From the NCBI GenBank assembly GCA_963695105.1, contig CAVOGC010000038.1, positions 81,299 to 145,298 of the forward strand: a stretch of 64,000 bases of DNA, written 5' to 3'. The translations under genes were made by a program, and so were the position numbers. The stretch's first letter is position 1; every line of letters starts with the position of its first letter. Source of the DNA: Competibacter sp963695105. GTDB taxonomy: Bacteria; Pseudomonadota; Gammaproteobacteria; Competibacterales; Competibacteraceae. Of this stretch, positions 24,496 to 33,784 are shown one piece after another. The notes under the pieces were generated by a model. It was not told where the DNA came from. It was given only the letters and a program-made list of their open reading frames with translations, and made no database searches.

Positions 24496-27261
24496 TCAAT
24501 GCGCCTCATCCCAATTCGCGCCCACGCCGATATCCACCTCCAACGGCACCCGTAGTTCCGCCGCCGCGACCATCGCCGCCCGGATGCGTTCCCCGGCTTC
24601 CGTCACGGCGTCTTCGGCCACCTCGAATACCAACTCGTCGTGAACCTGCATCAACATCCGCGCCGGAAAGGCGGATTCCTGTAACCAGCGATCCACCGCC
24701 AGCATCGCCCGCTTGATGATGTCGGCGGCGGTGCCCTGCATCGGCGCGTTGATGGCGGCCCGTTCCGCCGCCTGCCGGCGCTGCGGGTTGCGGACGCGAA
24801 TATCGGGCAGATACAGGCGACGACCGAACACCGTCTCGACGTAGCCCTGCGCGGCGGCCCGACGCCGGGTGTCGTCCATGTACGCCTTGACCCCCGGATA
24901 GCGGGCGAAATAGCGGTTCACGTACTCCTGCGCCGCGCCGCGTTCGATGCCCAGTTGTCGGGCCAGCCCAAACGCCGACATGCCGTAGATCAGCCCGAAG
25001 TTGATCGCCTTGGCGCCGCGGCGCTGCTCCCCGCTGACCGCCTCCAGCGCCACACCGAACACCTCGGCGGCGGTGGCGCGATGCACGTCGGCGCCGGCGG
25101 CGAATGCCCGCAGCAATCCCTCGTCCCCGGACAGGTGCGCCATGATGCGCAACTCAATCTGCGAATAGTCCGCCGCCAGCATCACCCAGCCCGGCTCCGG
25201 CACAAACGCCTGGCGGATGCGCCGCCCTTCCGGGGTGCGAATCGGAATGTTCTGCAAGTTCGGATCGGAAGAAGACAACCGGCCGGTGCTGGCCACCGCC
25301 TGATGATAGGAGGTATGCACCCGGCCGGTGCGCGGATGAATCTGCTGCGGCAAGCGGTCAGTGTAGGTGGATTTCAGCTTGCTCAGACCGCGATGCTCCA
25401 GGATCACTCGCGGCAGGGGATAATCCAGCGCCAGTTCCTGCAACACGTCCTCGGCGGTGGAGGATTGGCCGGTGGCGGTTTTCTTGCCGGCCGGCAACCC
25501 CAACCGTTCGAACAAAATCGCCTGCAATTGCTTGGGCGAACCCAGATTAAACGTCTCGCCGGCTAACTCGTAAGCCTGCTGTTCCAACTCCCACAACCGC
25601 TTGGCCAACTCGCCGCTCTGCCGACGCAGCGCCGCAGCGTCCACCCGCACCCCAATTCGTTCCATCCGCGCCAACACGTCGATCAGCGGGATTTCGATCT
25701 CCTGGTACAAACGCCGCAAACCCGGTTCCGACTCCAGTCGCGGCCACAGGCAACGATGCAGGCGCAAGGTTACGTCGGCGTCCTCGGCGGCGTAGGGTCC
25801 GGCCTGTTCCAGCGACACTTGGTTAAAAGTCAGTTGCTTGACGCCTTTCCCCGCCACATCCTCGAAATGAATGGTGCGCAGGTTTAGATGCCGCTCCGCC
25901 AGCGAATCCATATCGTGACGGGCGGTGGAGTCCAGCACGTAGGATTCCAGCAGCGTGTCGTGCTGGATGCCGCGCAACGCGATGCCGTGATTGGCCAGCA
26001 CATGGGAATCGTACTTGAGATGCTGGCCCAGCTTCGGTCGCGCCGGGTCCTCCAGCAACGGGCGCAACTGTTCCAGTACCTGTTCCCGATTCAGTTGATC
26101 CGGCGCACCGGGATAGTCGTGCGCCAAGGGCACGTAGGCCGCTTCATGGGGGCGGACTGAAAACGACACGCCGACAATACGGGCGTTCAGATAATTCAGG
26201 CTGGTGGTTTCGGTGTCGAAGGCGAACAACTCCGCCGTCCGCAGCCTTTCCAGCCAGACGTCGAGCGCGGCCTGATCCATGATCAGATCATGGACGGGCG
26301 GCGGGTTTTCACTTCCCTCCCCCTCCGGCAACGAAGAGACGGCTGGGGTAAGAGGGGCATTTTCGGCATCCACCCTTACCTCCGACCCCGCTCCCACTTG
26401 CGAGGGAGGCGAGGATAGTTCCCGCAGCCAGGAACGGAATTCATAGCGTTCGAACAGGGCTCGCAGCGCGGCGGTATCGGGCGGCGCCGGCCGCAGATCC
26501 TCGAACGCCATCGGCAGCGGCACCTGACAATCCAGGGTCGCCAGTTGCCGGGACAGCGGCAACTGTTCCAGACCGGCGCGCAGCTTGTCGCCGATCTTGC
26601 CGGACACGGCGGCGGCGTTGGCGACCAGGGCATCCAGCGAACCGTATTCGCGCAACCACTTGGCGGCGGTCACCGGTCCCACGCCCGGCACGCCGGGGAT
26701 GTTGTCGGAGGTGTCGCCGACCAGCGCCAGGAAATCCACGATCAACGCCGGCGGCACTCCAAACTTCTGTTCTACTCCAGCCATGTCGGTCACCATGTTC
26801 TTCATGGTGTCCAGCATCCGCACTTGCTCGCCCACCAACTGCGCCAGATCCTTGTCGCCGCTGACGATCAGGACCGGCAAGCCTTTCGCGGTTGCGTGTT
26901 GAGTCAGCGTACCGATCACATCGTCGGCCTCCACGCCCGAAACCTGCAACAGCGGCAGGCCCATGGCGCGGATGCAGGCGTGCAGCGGTTCGATCTGCCG
27001 CGTCAGTTGCTCGTCCATGGGCGGCCGGTGGGCCTTGTAGGCGGCGAACTGCTCGTGCCGGAAGGTCTTGCCGGGCGCGTCGAACACCACCGCCAGATAG
27101 TCCGGCCGGTAATCGGCCAACAACCGACGCAGCATGTTCAGCACACCGTACAACGCTCCGGTCGGTTCGCCGGATTTCGTGCTCAGCGGCGGCAGCGCGT
27201 TAAAGGCCCGGTGCAACCAGGACGAACCATCCACCAACAGCAGCGGCTTGGGTGCGGTCAT
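24496..27261 (-). CDS. polA: DNA polymerase I
   Basis: Three-domain repair and Okazaki-processing polymerase, 921 residues. The 5' nuclease occupies about 1-284 (LLLVDGSSWLHRAF, GVEADDVIGTL, GDTSDNIPGVPGVGPVTAA). The 3'-5' exonuclease begins near 340 with intact FAFDTETTSLNYLNARI. The polymerase motifs are A MLAADYSQIELRIMAHLSG, B RRGAKAINFGLIYGMSAFG and C MLMQVHDELVFEV. Between the 5' nuclease and exonuclease domains, about residues 285-325, is an inserted Pro/Glu-rich stretch containing LTPAVSSLPEGEG that derives from the dispersed palindrome. The frame is intact. Confidence 0.97.
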   Translation of the reverse strand: MTAPKPLLLVDGSSWLHRAFNALPPLSTKSGEPTGALYGVLNMLRRLLADYRPDYLAVVFDAPGKTFRHEQFAAYKAHRPPMDEQLTRQIEPLHACIRAMGLPLLQVSGVEADDVIGTLTQHATAKGLPVLIVSGDKDLAQLVGEQVRMLDTMKNMVTDMAGVEQKFGVPPALIVDFLALVGDTSDNIPGVPGVGPVTAAKWLREYGSLDALVANAAAVSGKIGDKLRAGLEQLPLSRQLATLDCQVPLPMAFEDLRPAPPDTAALRALFERYEFRSWLRELSSPPSQVGAGSEVRVDAENAPLTPAVSSLPEGEGSENPPPVHDLIMDQAALDVWLERLRTAELFAFDTETTSLNYLNARIVGVSFSVRPHEAAYVPLAHDYPGAPDQLNREQVLEQLRPLLEDPARPKLGQHLKYDSHVLANHGIALRGIQHDTLLESYVLDSTARHDMDSLAERHLNLRTIHFEDVAGKGVKQLTFNQVSLEQAGPYAAEDADVTLRLHRCLWPRLESEPGLRRLYQEIEIPLIDVLARMERIGVRVDAAALRRQSGELAKRLWELEQQAYELAGETFNLGSPKQLQAILFERLGLPAGKKTATGQSSTAEDVLQELALDYPLPRVILEHRGLSKLKSTYTDRLPQQIHPRTGRVHTSYHQAVASTGRLSSSDPNLQNIPIRTPEGRRIRQAFVPEPGWVMLAADYSQIELRIMAHLSGDEGLLRAFAAGADVHRATAAEVFGVALEAVSGEQRRGAKAINFGLIYGMSAFGLARQLGIERGAAQEYVNRYFARYPGVKAYMDDTRRRAAAQGYVETVFGRRLYLPDIRVRNPQRRQAAERAAINAPMQGTAADIIKRAMLAVDRWLQESAFPARMLMQVHDELVFEVAEDAVTEAGERIRAAMVAAAELRVPLEVDIGVGANWDEAH
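26311..26357. repeat. Degenerate palindromic repeat inserted in frame within polA
   Basis: The plus strand reads CTTCCCTCCCCCTCCGGC followed after a short spacer by GGCTGGGGTAAGAGGGGC, a decayed version of the CCCTCTCCC/GGGAGAGGG element with its flanks. In the polA frame it encodes LTPAVSSLPEGEG, in the linker between two domains where insertions are tolerated. Confidence 0.6.
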
Positions 27262-27273
27262 CGCTCACTCTCG

Positions 27274-28026
27274 TTAAGGCTGGTTGATCATGCTGGCCAG
27301 ACAGGCCGCGCCGAAGCCGTTGTCGATGTTCACCACCCCGACCCCGCCGGCGCAGGAGGTCAGCATCCCCAGCAGCGCCGACAAACCGCCGAAATTGGCC
27401 CCATAACCGACGCTGGTCGGCACCGCGATCACCGGCCGCGCCACCAGTCCGGCCACCACGCTGGCCAGCGCCCCTTCCATGCCGGCGACGACGATCACGA
27501 CCCGCGCGTCCCGGATCAGCTCCAGCCGCGCCAGCAGACGCTGCAAGCCGGCCACGCCCACATCGTTGACCCGCGTCACCCGGTTGCCGAACAACAGAGC
27601 GGTCTCGGTCGCCTCCTCCGCCACCGGCAGATCGGAGGTGCCGGCGGTGACGATGGCGATGGCGGTTTCCGTCAGCGGACGCTCGCGGCGCTGGATAACG
27701 ATGGTTCGTCCCAGTGGGTTGTAGCGGGTCGCCGGATACAGCTCCGCGACCGCCGCCGCCATGTCCTCCGTGGCGCGGGTGGCGAGCACGTCGCCCTCCG
27801 CTTCCAGCAGGGCGGCGACGATGGTTCGAACCTGAGCGACGGTCTTGCCGGCGCAATAGATCACCTCGGGATAGCCGCGCCGCAGCTCGCGATGACTGTC
27901 GAGCATCGCCTCGCCCAGATCGCGAAACGGCAGATCCCGCAATCGGTCCACCGCCCGCTCCACCACCAGTTCGCCCGACCGGACCTGTTCCAGCAGCGCG
28001 CGCAAGGACGCTTCGTTCACCACCAC
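27274..28026 (-). CDS. larB: LarB, pyridinium-3,5-biscarboxylic acid mononucleotide synthase
   Basis: Carboxylates and hydrolyses nicotinic acid adenine dinucleotide, the first step of nickel-pincer nucleotide synthesis. It is 250 residues with a PurE-like C-terminal half: VIYCAGKTVAQVRTIV, TAGTSDLPVAEEATETA, RVNDVGVAGLQRLL, VVIVVAGMEGALASVVAGL and AVPTSVGYGANFGGLSALLGML. It lies just upstream of polA on the same strand (12-bp gap). A small gene on the opposite strand separates it from larE. Confidence 0.95.
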   Translation of the reverse strand: MVVNEASLRALLEQVRSGELVVERAVDRLRDLPFRDLGEAMLDSHRELRRGYPEVIYCAGKTVAQVRTIVAALLEAEGDVLATRATEDMAAAVAELYPATRYNPLGRTIVIQRRERPLTETAIAIVTAGTSDLPVAEEATETALLFGNRVTRVNDVGVAGLQRLLARLELIRDARVVIVVAGMEGALASVVAGLVARPVIAVPTSVGYGANFGGLSALLGMLTSCAGGVGVVNIDNGFGAACLASMINQP

Positions 28027-28148
28027 CCTCCATTGGCCGACGCAACCCTATTGTGTTGCCGGCGACGCTTCATATACATTTTGAATACTCCGTCAGACGC
28101 TTGCGTCCAATCCCCTTCACCAAACCCACTCTGGTTCGATGCCATTCC

Positions 28149-28349
28149 ATGCTCAAATCGCCTGCTCTTCTTGCCGCTCTTGGCCTGACGCTATCCGTCG
28201 CGTCAGGCTGCGCCAACAACCCTGATCCGCCGCCTTCCTGGACTCAGCCTCCCTACACAAATGACGATTGCAGCGCTCAGAGTCAGTACGACGCAAAGTC
28301 CTGCATCCCGGCGCCGGCGCCGCCACCCCCGACGATCCTCGATGATTGA
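28149..28349 (+). CDS. Small putative lipoprotein
   Basis: Frame of 66 residues starting MLKSPALLAALGLTLSVASG followed by Cys, which gives a signal peptide with a plausible but imperfect lipobox (ASGC). The mature part is short and proline-rich (NNPDPPPSWTQPPY, PAPAPPPPTILDD) with two further cysteines. It is encoded opposite to the surrounding lar genes. The family is unknown; the signal and composition support a real small envelope protein, but there is no domain to confirm it. Confidence 0.5.
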   Translation: MLKSPALLAALGLTLSVASGCANNPDPPPSWTQPPYTNDDCSAQSQYDAKSCIPAPAPPPPTILDD

Positions 28350-28370
28350 GAAACGCCCGGCATCTACGCA

Positions 28371-29198
28371 TTAGGTCACGATATTGAAGCTTCCCCTGCG
28401 ATAGCCCTGCAAATCCAGGGTGACGTAGCGGAAACCGCAACCGGTCAGCGCCGCCACCACCTGACCGGCCACTTCCTCATCCCGCAGGCGCACTTGATCG
28501 GCCTGGTCCACTTCGATCCGCGCCAGGTCGTCGTGGCAGCGCACCCGTACCGTACCGAAACCCAGCGCCAGCAGCGCCCGCTCGGCCGCTTCCACCCGCC
28601 GCAGCAGTTCGGGCCGGACCTCGGCATCGTGCGGCAAACGGGTCAGCAGGCAGGCGTAGGCCGGCTTGTTCCAGACCGGCAGGTTCAAGGCCCGGGCGTA
28701 GCGGCGGATTTCGGCTTTGCCCAGCCCGGCTTCCAGCAGCGGGCTGCGGATCTCCAACTCGCGCAAGGCGCGCATCCCGGGCCGGTAGTCTTCGAGATCG
28801 TCCCGGTTGGTGCCATCAGCCAGCCAGGCGCATCCTTCCTCGGCGGCGACGGCTTTCAGTTCGGAGAACAGCTTCAGCTTACAGCGATAGCAGCGATCGG
28901 GCGGGTTATGGGCGATCTCCGCCGGCAGCGGTAATTCCAGCACCCGATGGCGCGCGCCCAGCAGAGCGGCCAGTTCCCGGGCCTCGGCAATCTCCCAGGA
29001 CGCCATGTAGGGCGTCGCCGCCGTCAGCGCCAGCACCCGCTCGCCCAGCGCCGCGCGGGCGACCGCCAGCAACAGACTGCTGTCGAGCCCGCCGGAACAG
29101 GCCACCGCAACCGAACCCAGGCCGCGCAGCAGTTCCACCAAGTCCCGGTAGCCGGGCTCGTCCAGGGGCGAGAGCGATCCAGCGGTCACAGTAACCAC
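28371..29198 (-). CDS. larE: LarE, ATP-dependent sacrificial sulfur transferase
   Basis: Converts the carboxylates of the LarB product to thiocarboxylates for the nickel-pincer nucleotide. It is 275 residues in the PP-loop family with VAVACSGGLDSSLLLAV near residue 30, PDRCYRCKLKLF, and WNKPAYACLLTRLPHD, where the cysteine corresponds to the sulfur-donating position of the family. Its start overlaps the larC end by 13 bases, so the two are coupled. Confidence 0.93.
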   Translation of the reverse strand: MVTVTAGSLSPLDEPGYRDLVELLRGLGSVAVACSGGLDSSLLLAVARAALGERVLALTAATPYMASWEIAEARELAALLGARHRVLELPLPAEIAHNPPDRCYRCKLKLFSELKAVAAEEGCAWLADGTNRDDLEDYRPGMRALRELEIRSPLLEAGLGKAEIRRYARALNLPVWNKPAYACLLTRLPHDAEVRPELLRRVEAAERALLALGFGTVRVRCHDDLARIEVDQADQVRLRDEEVAGQVVAALTGCGFRYVTLDLQGYRRGSFNIVT

Positions 29199-30388
29199 TC
29201 CGCCGGCTCCGCCGGCAGTCCCTGCGCCGCCAGCGCCGCCAGCGCCGCCGCGTAAACCCTGTGAATCGGCACACCATTATCCAGCGCCAACCGCTTGCAG
29301 TCTTCGTATTCCGGCTTGCCGCGCAATGGCCGGCCCTGATGGTGGGCAACCTTGACCGCGACTTCGCCGTAACGGGTGGCGATCCGCCGGATTTCCCGCC
29401 TCAGGGCCACGCGCCCCACCGCATGATGACGCACGCCCAGCGTGGTGGTCTCGATCAGCAAGATGTCAGTCAGCGCCAGCGCCAGCATCGGAGCGCACAA
29501 CACGCCGAGCAGCGTGCCTGGCCGGTTCTTCTTCATCAGCACCGGCGTCAGCCAGACATCGTGGGCGCCGGCCGCGAACAGCCGCTCCAGCACATAGTCG
29601 TAGCACTCCGGATTCATGTCGTCGATGTTGCATTCCAGCACGCACAATTCACCCTGCTCGTCCTCGTCGCCGGGCGCTTCGCCCAGCAAGACCCGCAGCA
29701 CGTTGGGAATCGGGCCGTCGCGGTGGCCGATGCCGTAGCCAACCCGCTGGACCCGCAGCGCGGGACGCGCCACGAATTCGTCCACGAAGGTCGCCAGCAG
29801 CGCCGCGCCGGTCGGGGTGGTCGCCTCGAACGGCACCGCGCCCAGCTTGACCGGTACGCCCTTGAGCAGTTCCAGCGTGGCTGGCGCCGGTACCGGCAGC
29901 ACCCCGTGGGCGCAATGCGCCACGCCGCCGCCCAGTTCCACCGGCGAGCACAACACCCGGTCCACGTTCAAGCGCTCCAGGGCGATGGCGCCACCGACGA
30001 TATCGACGATGGCGTCCAACGCGCCGACCTCGTGAAAATGAATCTGGTCCGGCGAAGTGTCGTGGATGCGGGCCTCGGCCTGGGCCAGCCGACGGAACAC
30101 CGCCACCGCCCGCGCCTGCACGCACTCCTTGAGCGAGCTGGCGCCGATGAGCGCCTCGATCTGCCGCAGGTTGCGGTGGCTGGGCTGCTTGGGGTCGATC
30201 ACCACCCGTACCTGAGTGCCGGCGACTCCCCGGCGGCTGGCGCGGCTGGCCTGGACGCCGTAACCGTCCAGCCCCAGCCCGGCCAGTTCGAGCACCAGTT
30301 CATCGTAATCCAGACCCAGATCGAGCAGCGCCGCCAGATGCATGTCGCCGCTGATGCCGGCAAAGCAGTCGTAATAGAGGATGTTCAT
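29186..30388 (-). CDS. larC: LarC, nickel insertase (nickel-pincer cofactor)
   Basis: CTP-dependent enzyme that inserts nickel into the pincer nucleotide. It is 400 residues, starting MNILYYDCFAGISGDMHLAA. Family motifs are QIHFHEVGALDAIVDIVGG, HGVLPVPAPATLELLKG, ATTPTGAALLATFV, ECNIDDMNPECYDYVLERL and LMKKNRPGTLLGVLC. In Lactobacillus the protein is made by a programmed frameshift (LarC1/LarC2); here it is a single uninterrupted frame. The ATG at 30388 is preferred because an upstream ATG (30430) adds non-homologous residues. Confidence 0.95.
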   Translation of the reverse strand: MNILYYDCFAGISGDMHLAALLDLGLDYDELVLELAGLGLDGYGVQASRASRRGVAGTQVRVVIDPKQPSHRNLRQIEALIGASSLKECVQARAVAVFRRLAQAEARIHDTSPDQIHFHEVGALDAIVDIVGGAIALERLNVDRVLCSPVELGGGVAHCAHGVLPVPAPATLELLKGVPVKLGAVPFEATTPTGAALLATFVDEFVARPALRVQRVGYGIGHRDGPIPNVLRVLLGEAPGDEDEQGELCVLECNIDDMNPECYDYVLERLFAAGAHDVWLTPVLMKKNRPGTLLGVLCAPMLALALTDILLIETTTLGVRHHAVGRVALRREIRRIATRYGEVAVKVAHHQGRPLRGKPEYEDCKRLALDNGVPIHRVYAAALAALAAQGLPAEPAEWLL

Positions 30389-30515
30389 CGCTCGGGTTAG
30401 TGGTCGGTGGGCGGTGGGCGAAAAGGGCACGGAAACACAAAAACGGCTTCCGGGAAAGTTCCAATTTTATTCAAGCCACCTCCGGCAAAGCTTCTGGCGG
30501 CGGCGAACGGAGCCG

Positions 30516-32159
30516 TCAGAACGGAAACCCACCGTGGGGCTGGTGTTCGAGTGGCTTGGCCGATGGCGGCAGCGCCTGCTGGTGCACCGGATGGCCGTCC
30601 ACGTAGATCGCCCGATGCGGCCGGGCCGGGCAGGCATTCTCGCAAGCCCCGCAGCCCACGCACAGCGCCGGCCGCACTTCGGGGATGGTCAGGCCATCCC
30701 GGTACGGAATCATGTGCACCGCTTTGGTGGGGCAGTACTCGTCGCAGGCGCCGCAGGCGGTGTGATCGGTATGGACGATGCAGTTGGCGCGGATGAAATG
30801 AGCCACGCCCAGTTGGACGGTTTGCTTGGCGACCAGATCCAGCGGCAGAATCGCGCCGGTCGGACAGATCTGGCCGCAGCGGTTGCATTCGTAGCTGCAA
30901 TAGCCGGTCGCGAAATCCAGGCGCGGTTGCAGCAGGCCGGACCACCCATAGTCCAGCAGAGATGGCTGCAACACACCGTAAGGACAGGCGCTCACGCACA
31001 GATGGCAGGCGGTGCACAGATCGTTGAACCGGGCGATGTCGCCGGCGCCGGGCGGCGCCACCGGCCAGGCTTTGGCATTGCTTAACCGGGTGGGGACGCG
31101 GTTGCTCGGCTTGGCTTCGACGCTCGACGGCCGCGACAGACCCGCCAAGCCGACCAGCGCCGTCGCGCCGGCACGCAACAGCACCCGCCGCGCTTTCCCC
31201 TCCCTGGACAAGGATAAGGGAGGAGAAGCGCCGGGGGCATTCGACGGTTGCGGCCGAGGGAGAGCGGTTGGGGTTGAGGGATGAAACAGCACCGGCGCCA
31301 GCTCCGACCGCGCGTAGCCGATGCCGTGAGCCTCGCAGACAGTGATGCAGTTGAAGCAGGCGACGCAGCGGCTGAAATCCACCTCCTTGGTCTTCAGCCG
31401 GATACAGCCGGCCTTGCAGTGGATGGAGCACTGGGCGCACAGCACGCAGGCATCCTTGGGGATGCGGATCTTGAACAGGGCGAAACGGGAAACCAGCCCC
31501 AGCAGCGCACCCACTGGACAAAGGGTGTTGCAGAACAGCCGGCCCCTGCTGGCGCTCAGCCCGATCAGGCCGAGCAAAAACAACGCCGGAAAGATCAGGG
31601 CGGCCAGCGGTGGCGCTTTCCAGTGCAGTGGAAACGGTCCGTAAACCCCAAAGCTTTCCAGCAATTGCCCAAACCCGTTGTGGACGACGACATAGAGCGG
31701 CCGGAGCAAGCCGCCGGCGATGCGACCGAAATTGCTGAACGGGTCCAACAGGCTCAGCGCCAGCGTGCTACCGCCGAGGAACAAACCAACCGCCAGCGCC
31801 AGCAGTCCATAGCGCAGGACATTGCGCGGTCGCTGGTAGCGGAATTTGACCTTGCGCGGCTTGCGCAACTTGTCGGCAACGCGGATCACGATGTCCTGCA
31901 AGGTACCGAGCGGACAAATGGTCGAACAGTACACCCGACCGAACAGCAGGGTCAGCGCCAGCACCGCCAAAAAGCCGGCCGCCCCCCAAGCAAAGGTCTG
32001 ACTGAATTTCAGCAGCGATGGCACGAACTGCGGGTACAACGCCGCCGTTGCGACGGGCGTTTCGCCGATCCGGTCGAAATCGACGAACAACAGCGTGGTC
32101 AGCGCCAGAAAAACCAGCGAGGCCACCACCCGGATGCGTTTCAACCACATCTGGTTCAT
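30516..32159 (-). CDS. NapH/NosR-like polyferredoxin membrane protein
   Basis: Protein of 547 residues combining membrane helices and many 4Fe-4S clusters. The N-terminal half has about five hydrophobic segments and two CxxxCP loops, CSTICPLGTLQD and CNTLCPVGALLG. Ferredoxin motifs follow: CVLCAQCSIHCKAGC, CVACFNCITVCEAHG, then in the C-terminal part CTACHLCVSACPYG, CNRCGQICPTG, CGACDEYCPTKA and CVGCGACENACPARPH. A RVLLRAGATALVGLAGL hydrophobic stretch sits between. It probably moves electrons between quinol and a periplasmic partner. Residues about 289-322 are low-complexity and derive from the dispersed palindrome (31199-31223). It is upstream of larC and downstream of the DUF362 gene on the same strand. 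Confidence 0.85.
   Translation of the reverse strand: MNQMWLKRIRVVASLVFLALTTLLFVDFDRIGETPVATAALYPQFVPSLLKFSQTFAWGAAGFLAVLALTLLFGRVYCSTICPLGTLQDIVIRVADKLRKPRKVKFRYQRPRNVLRYGLLALAVGLFLGGSTLALSLLDPFSNFGRIAGGLLRPLYVVVHNGFGQLLESFGVYGPFPLHWKAPPLAALIFPALFLLGLIGLSASRGRLFCNTLCPVGALLGLVSRFALFKIRIPKDACVLCAQCSIHCKAGCIRLKTKEVDFSRCVACFNCITVCEAHGIGYARSELAPVLFHPSTPTALPRPQPSNAPGASPPLSLSREGKARRVLLRAGATALVGLAGLSRPSSVEAKPSNRVPTRLSNAKAWPVAPPGAGDIARFNDLCTACHLCVSACPYGVLQPSLLDYGWSGLLQPRLDFATGYCSYECNRCGQICPTGAILPLDLVAKQTVQLGVAHFIRANCIVHTDHTACGACDEYCPTKAVHMIPYRDGLTIPEVRPALCVGCGACENACPARPHRAIYVDGHPVHQQALPPSAKPLEHQPHGGFPF
31199..31223. repeat. Degenerate palindromic repeat inside the polyferredoxin gene
   Basis: CCTCCCT (31199-31205) pairs with AGGGAGG (31217-31223). 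In frame it encodes part of PPLSLSREGKARR, a linker between the membrane/ferredoxin half and the C-terminal ferredoxin half, with a proline-rich flank. It resembles the polA and mod insertions. Confidence 0.5.
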
Positions 32160-32233
32160 GAACCGCCCTCCCGAGAAAAGCCACGCCAGCCGCGCCGGGA
32201 GTTTCCCGCCACCGGATTCAGAGACCGTACCAA

Positions 32234-32260
32234 AGCCCCTCTCTCCGTGGGAGAGGGGCT
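32234..32260. repeat. Palindromic repeat hairpin between DUF362 and polyferredoxin genes
   Basis: AGCCCCTCTC (32234-32243) pairs perfectly with GAGAGGGGCT (32251-32260) around a 7-base loop and is followed by GGGGGTGAGGGGTTGTTTTT. On the plus strand the T run follows the stem; the neighbouring genes are on the minus strand, so it may not terminate them. Confidence 0.65.
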
Positions 32261-32319
32261 GGGGGTGAGGGGTTGTTTTTCAACGCTTTCAGTCCCCAGA
32301 GGCCGTACAGAAACGCCTC

Positions 32320-33240
32320 TTAGAGCACGATCCGCCGGATGGCGAGATTCTCCAGATCCATGCGGCCCGCGCCCATTTCGCCGGCAATGCGGAGGTAGTC
32401 CACCTCTTCAGGCTGCTTCAAGCCAAACAGTCGCGCGGCGGCGGCATCCGCCGTCACCAGATCGGTGGACAACAATTGCGACCGCATATTCACCACATCG
32501 GCCGCCGACACCCCGCGCGGTCCGTGGCGCAGCATCACGTTCCAGGCATCCACCACGTTCAGGTCGGGCTTGCGGTAGGTGGCAAAGTCGGCGATGCACT
32601 GATGCAGATCGTTGGAATGCCACTCGCCGCGATCCCAGACCACGCCCATCAGGTTCTTCATCGCCACACTCAGCCGGGCGCCGCCGTGGCTCTTCAGCAC
32701 CGGCACGTTGATGAATACGTCGGCTTCCAGCACCAGTTCGTGTTCCTGGGTTCGACGCAACCGGCGCCCGCCCGGAATCGCGACGGTCTGGAAATAGCTC
32801 TCGCTGTTGCCCGGCGCCAGCTTGCCGCCGGCGTCCTTCACCGCCTGCTCGATGCCGCTGGCGCGGTAGCTGTCGCGCCAGGCATCGCAGGTGTGGTCGA
32901 AAACGTAGACCTCTTTGGCGCCGGCTTGCAGGCAGTGCTCGACGATGCGGCGGACCAGTCGCGGATTGGTGTTGGCGGCTCGCTCTGGAGGCACGTTCCA
33001 GCCGATGTTGGGCTTGACCACCACCTTCTGGCCCTTCTTGACGAAGCGTTCCATGCCACCCAGCGCCTCGATGCCACGGTCGAACAGCACTTCCGGATCG
33101 CCGTTTCTGACCGCCACCAGATCGGGGTTTCCGGCTGGCGGCTCGCCAGCGGATAACCGGCGACCATAACCACCCAGCGCCAGACCGGCGCCGGCCCATG
33201 CCCCCGCCCCGAGGGCGGTTAGAAAACGACGACGTTGCAT
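32320..33240 (-). CDS. TAT-exported DUF362 protein
   Basis: Protein of 306 residues with a twin-arginine signal (MQRRRFLTALGAGAWAGAGL). The DUF362 core includes KKGQKVVVKPNIGWNVPPER, RRIVEHCLQAGAKEVYVFDH, EADVFINVPVLKSHGGARLS, VAMKNLMGVVWDRGEWHS and VVDAWNVMLRHGPRG. DUF362 proteins are often fused or linked to ferredoxins. Pairing with the adjacent polyferredoxin membrane protein suggests a periplasmic redox unit; the substrate is unknown. Confidence 0.88.
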   Translation of the reverse strand: MQRRRFLTALGAGAWAGAGLALGGYGRRLSAGEPPAGNPDLVAVRNGDPEVLFDRGIEALGGMERFVKKGQKVVVKPNIGWNVPPERAANTNPRLVRRIVEHCLQAGAKEVYVFDHTCDAWRDSYRASGIEQAVKDAGGKLAPGNSESYFQTVAIPGGRRLRRTQEHELVLEADVFINVPVLKSHGGARLSVAMKNLMGVVWDRGEWHSNDLHQCIADFATYRKPDLNVVDAWNVMLRHGPRGVSAADVVNMRSQLLSTDLVTADAAAARLFGLKQPEEVDYLRIAGEMGAGRMDLENLAIRRIVL

Positions 33241-33355
33241 GGCCGATTTCCTCCATCAATCAGAGATCGAAAGGCGATTACCGCGTCCGAACCAACCGCC
33301 CCGGCGCCGCGCGCCGTTCTTGCCCGCCGGGGAACGTTCCTCGTTTGCTTACGGC

Positions 33356-33784
33356 TTAAAAGCGGAACCTTCGGAGAATGGTCAACGAGGACAGCGAGCC
33401 GACCAGCTTGCGGTCCGGCCCGACCACCGGCAGGCGGATATAGCCCTCCGCCAGCAGCCTGAGCGCATCGGACAGCGGTGCTTCCGGCTCGACCACCGGA
33501 TGGGCGACGGCGAAATCGCCCACCTTGCGGTGCAAATGCGGGATGAGGCGGTTATCGACATCCTCGGCGGTTTCGGCTTCGGCATCGTCCGGCAATTGCG
33601 GTTCCGGCGGCAGCAGCATCTTGGAGAACATGAACGAGGTGATGGTGCCCACAAACTCCAGTCGCTCGTTGACCACCATCAGATCCTGCATGTGCTTACG
33701 TTCCATGATCGCCAGCGCTTCCGACAACGGCGCGGTGTCGAACACGTAAGTAGGCGCGGACGCCATGTAGTGTTTGCACTTCAT
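33356..33784 (-). CDS. Two-CBS-domain protein
   Basis: Protein of 142 residues made of a CBS pair: first copy YMASAPTYVFDTAPLSEALA ... MQDLMVVNERLEFVGTIT, second copy VAHPVVEPEAPLSDALRLLA ... IRLPVVGPDRKLVGSLSSL. A short acidic linker (LPDDAEAETAEDVDN) joins them. CBS pairs bind adenine nucleotides; there is no effector domain here, so it probably acts through a partner. It is divergent from the pyrophosphatase gene. Confidence 0.88.
   Translation of the reverse strand: MKCKHYMASAPTYVFDTAPLSEALAIMERKHMQDLMVVNERLEFVGTITSFMFSKMLLPPEPQLPDDAEAETAEDVDNRLIPHLHRKVGDFAVAHPVVEPEAPLSDALRLLAEGYIRLPVVGPDRKLVGSLSSLTILRRFRF

Noticed and set aside
26545..28188. 547-residue open frame on the plus strand
   Set aside because: It lies opposite polA and larB; both of those have strong family motifs.
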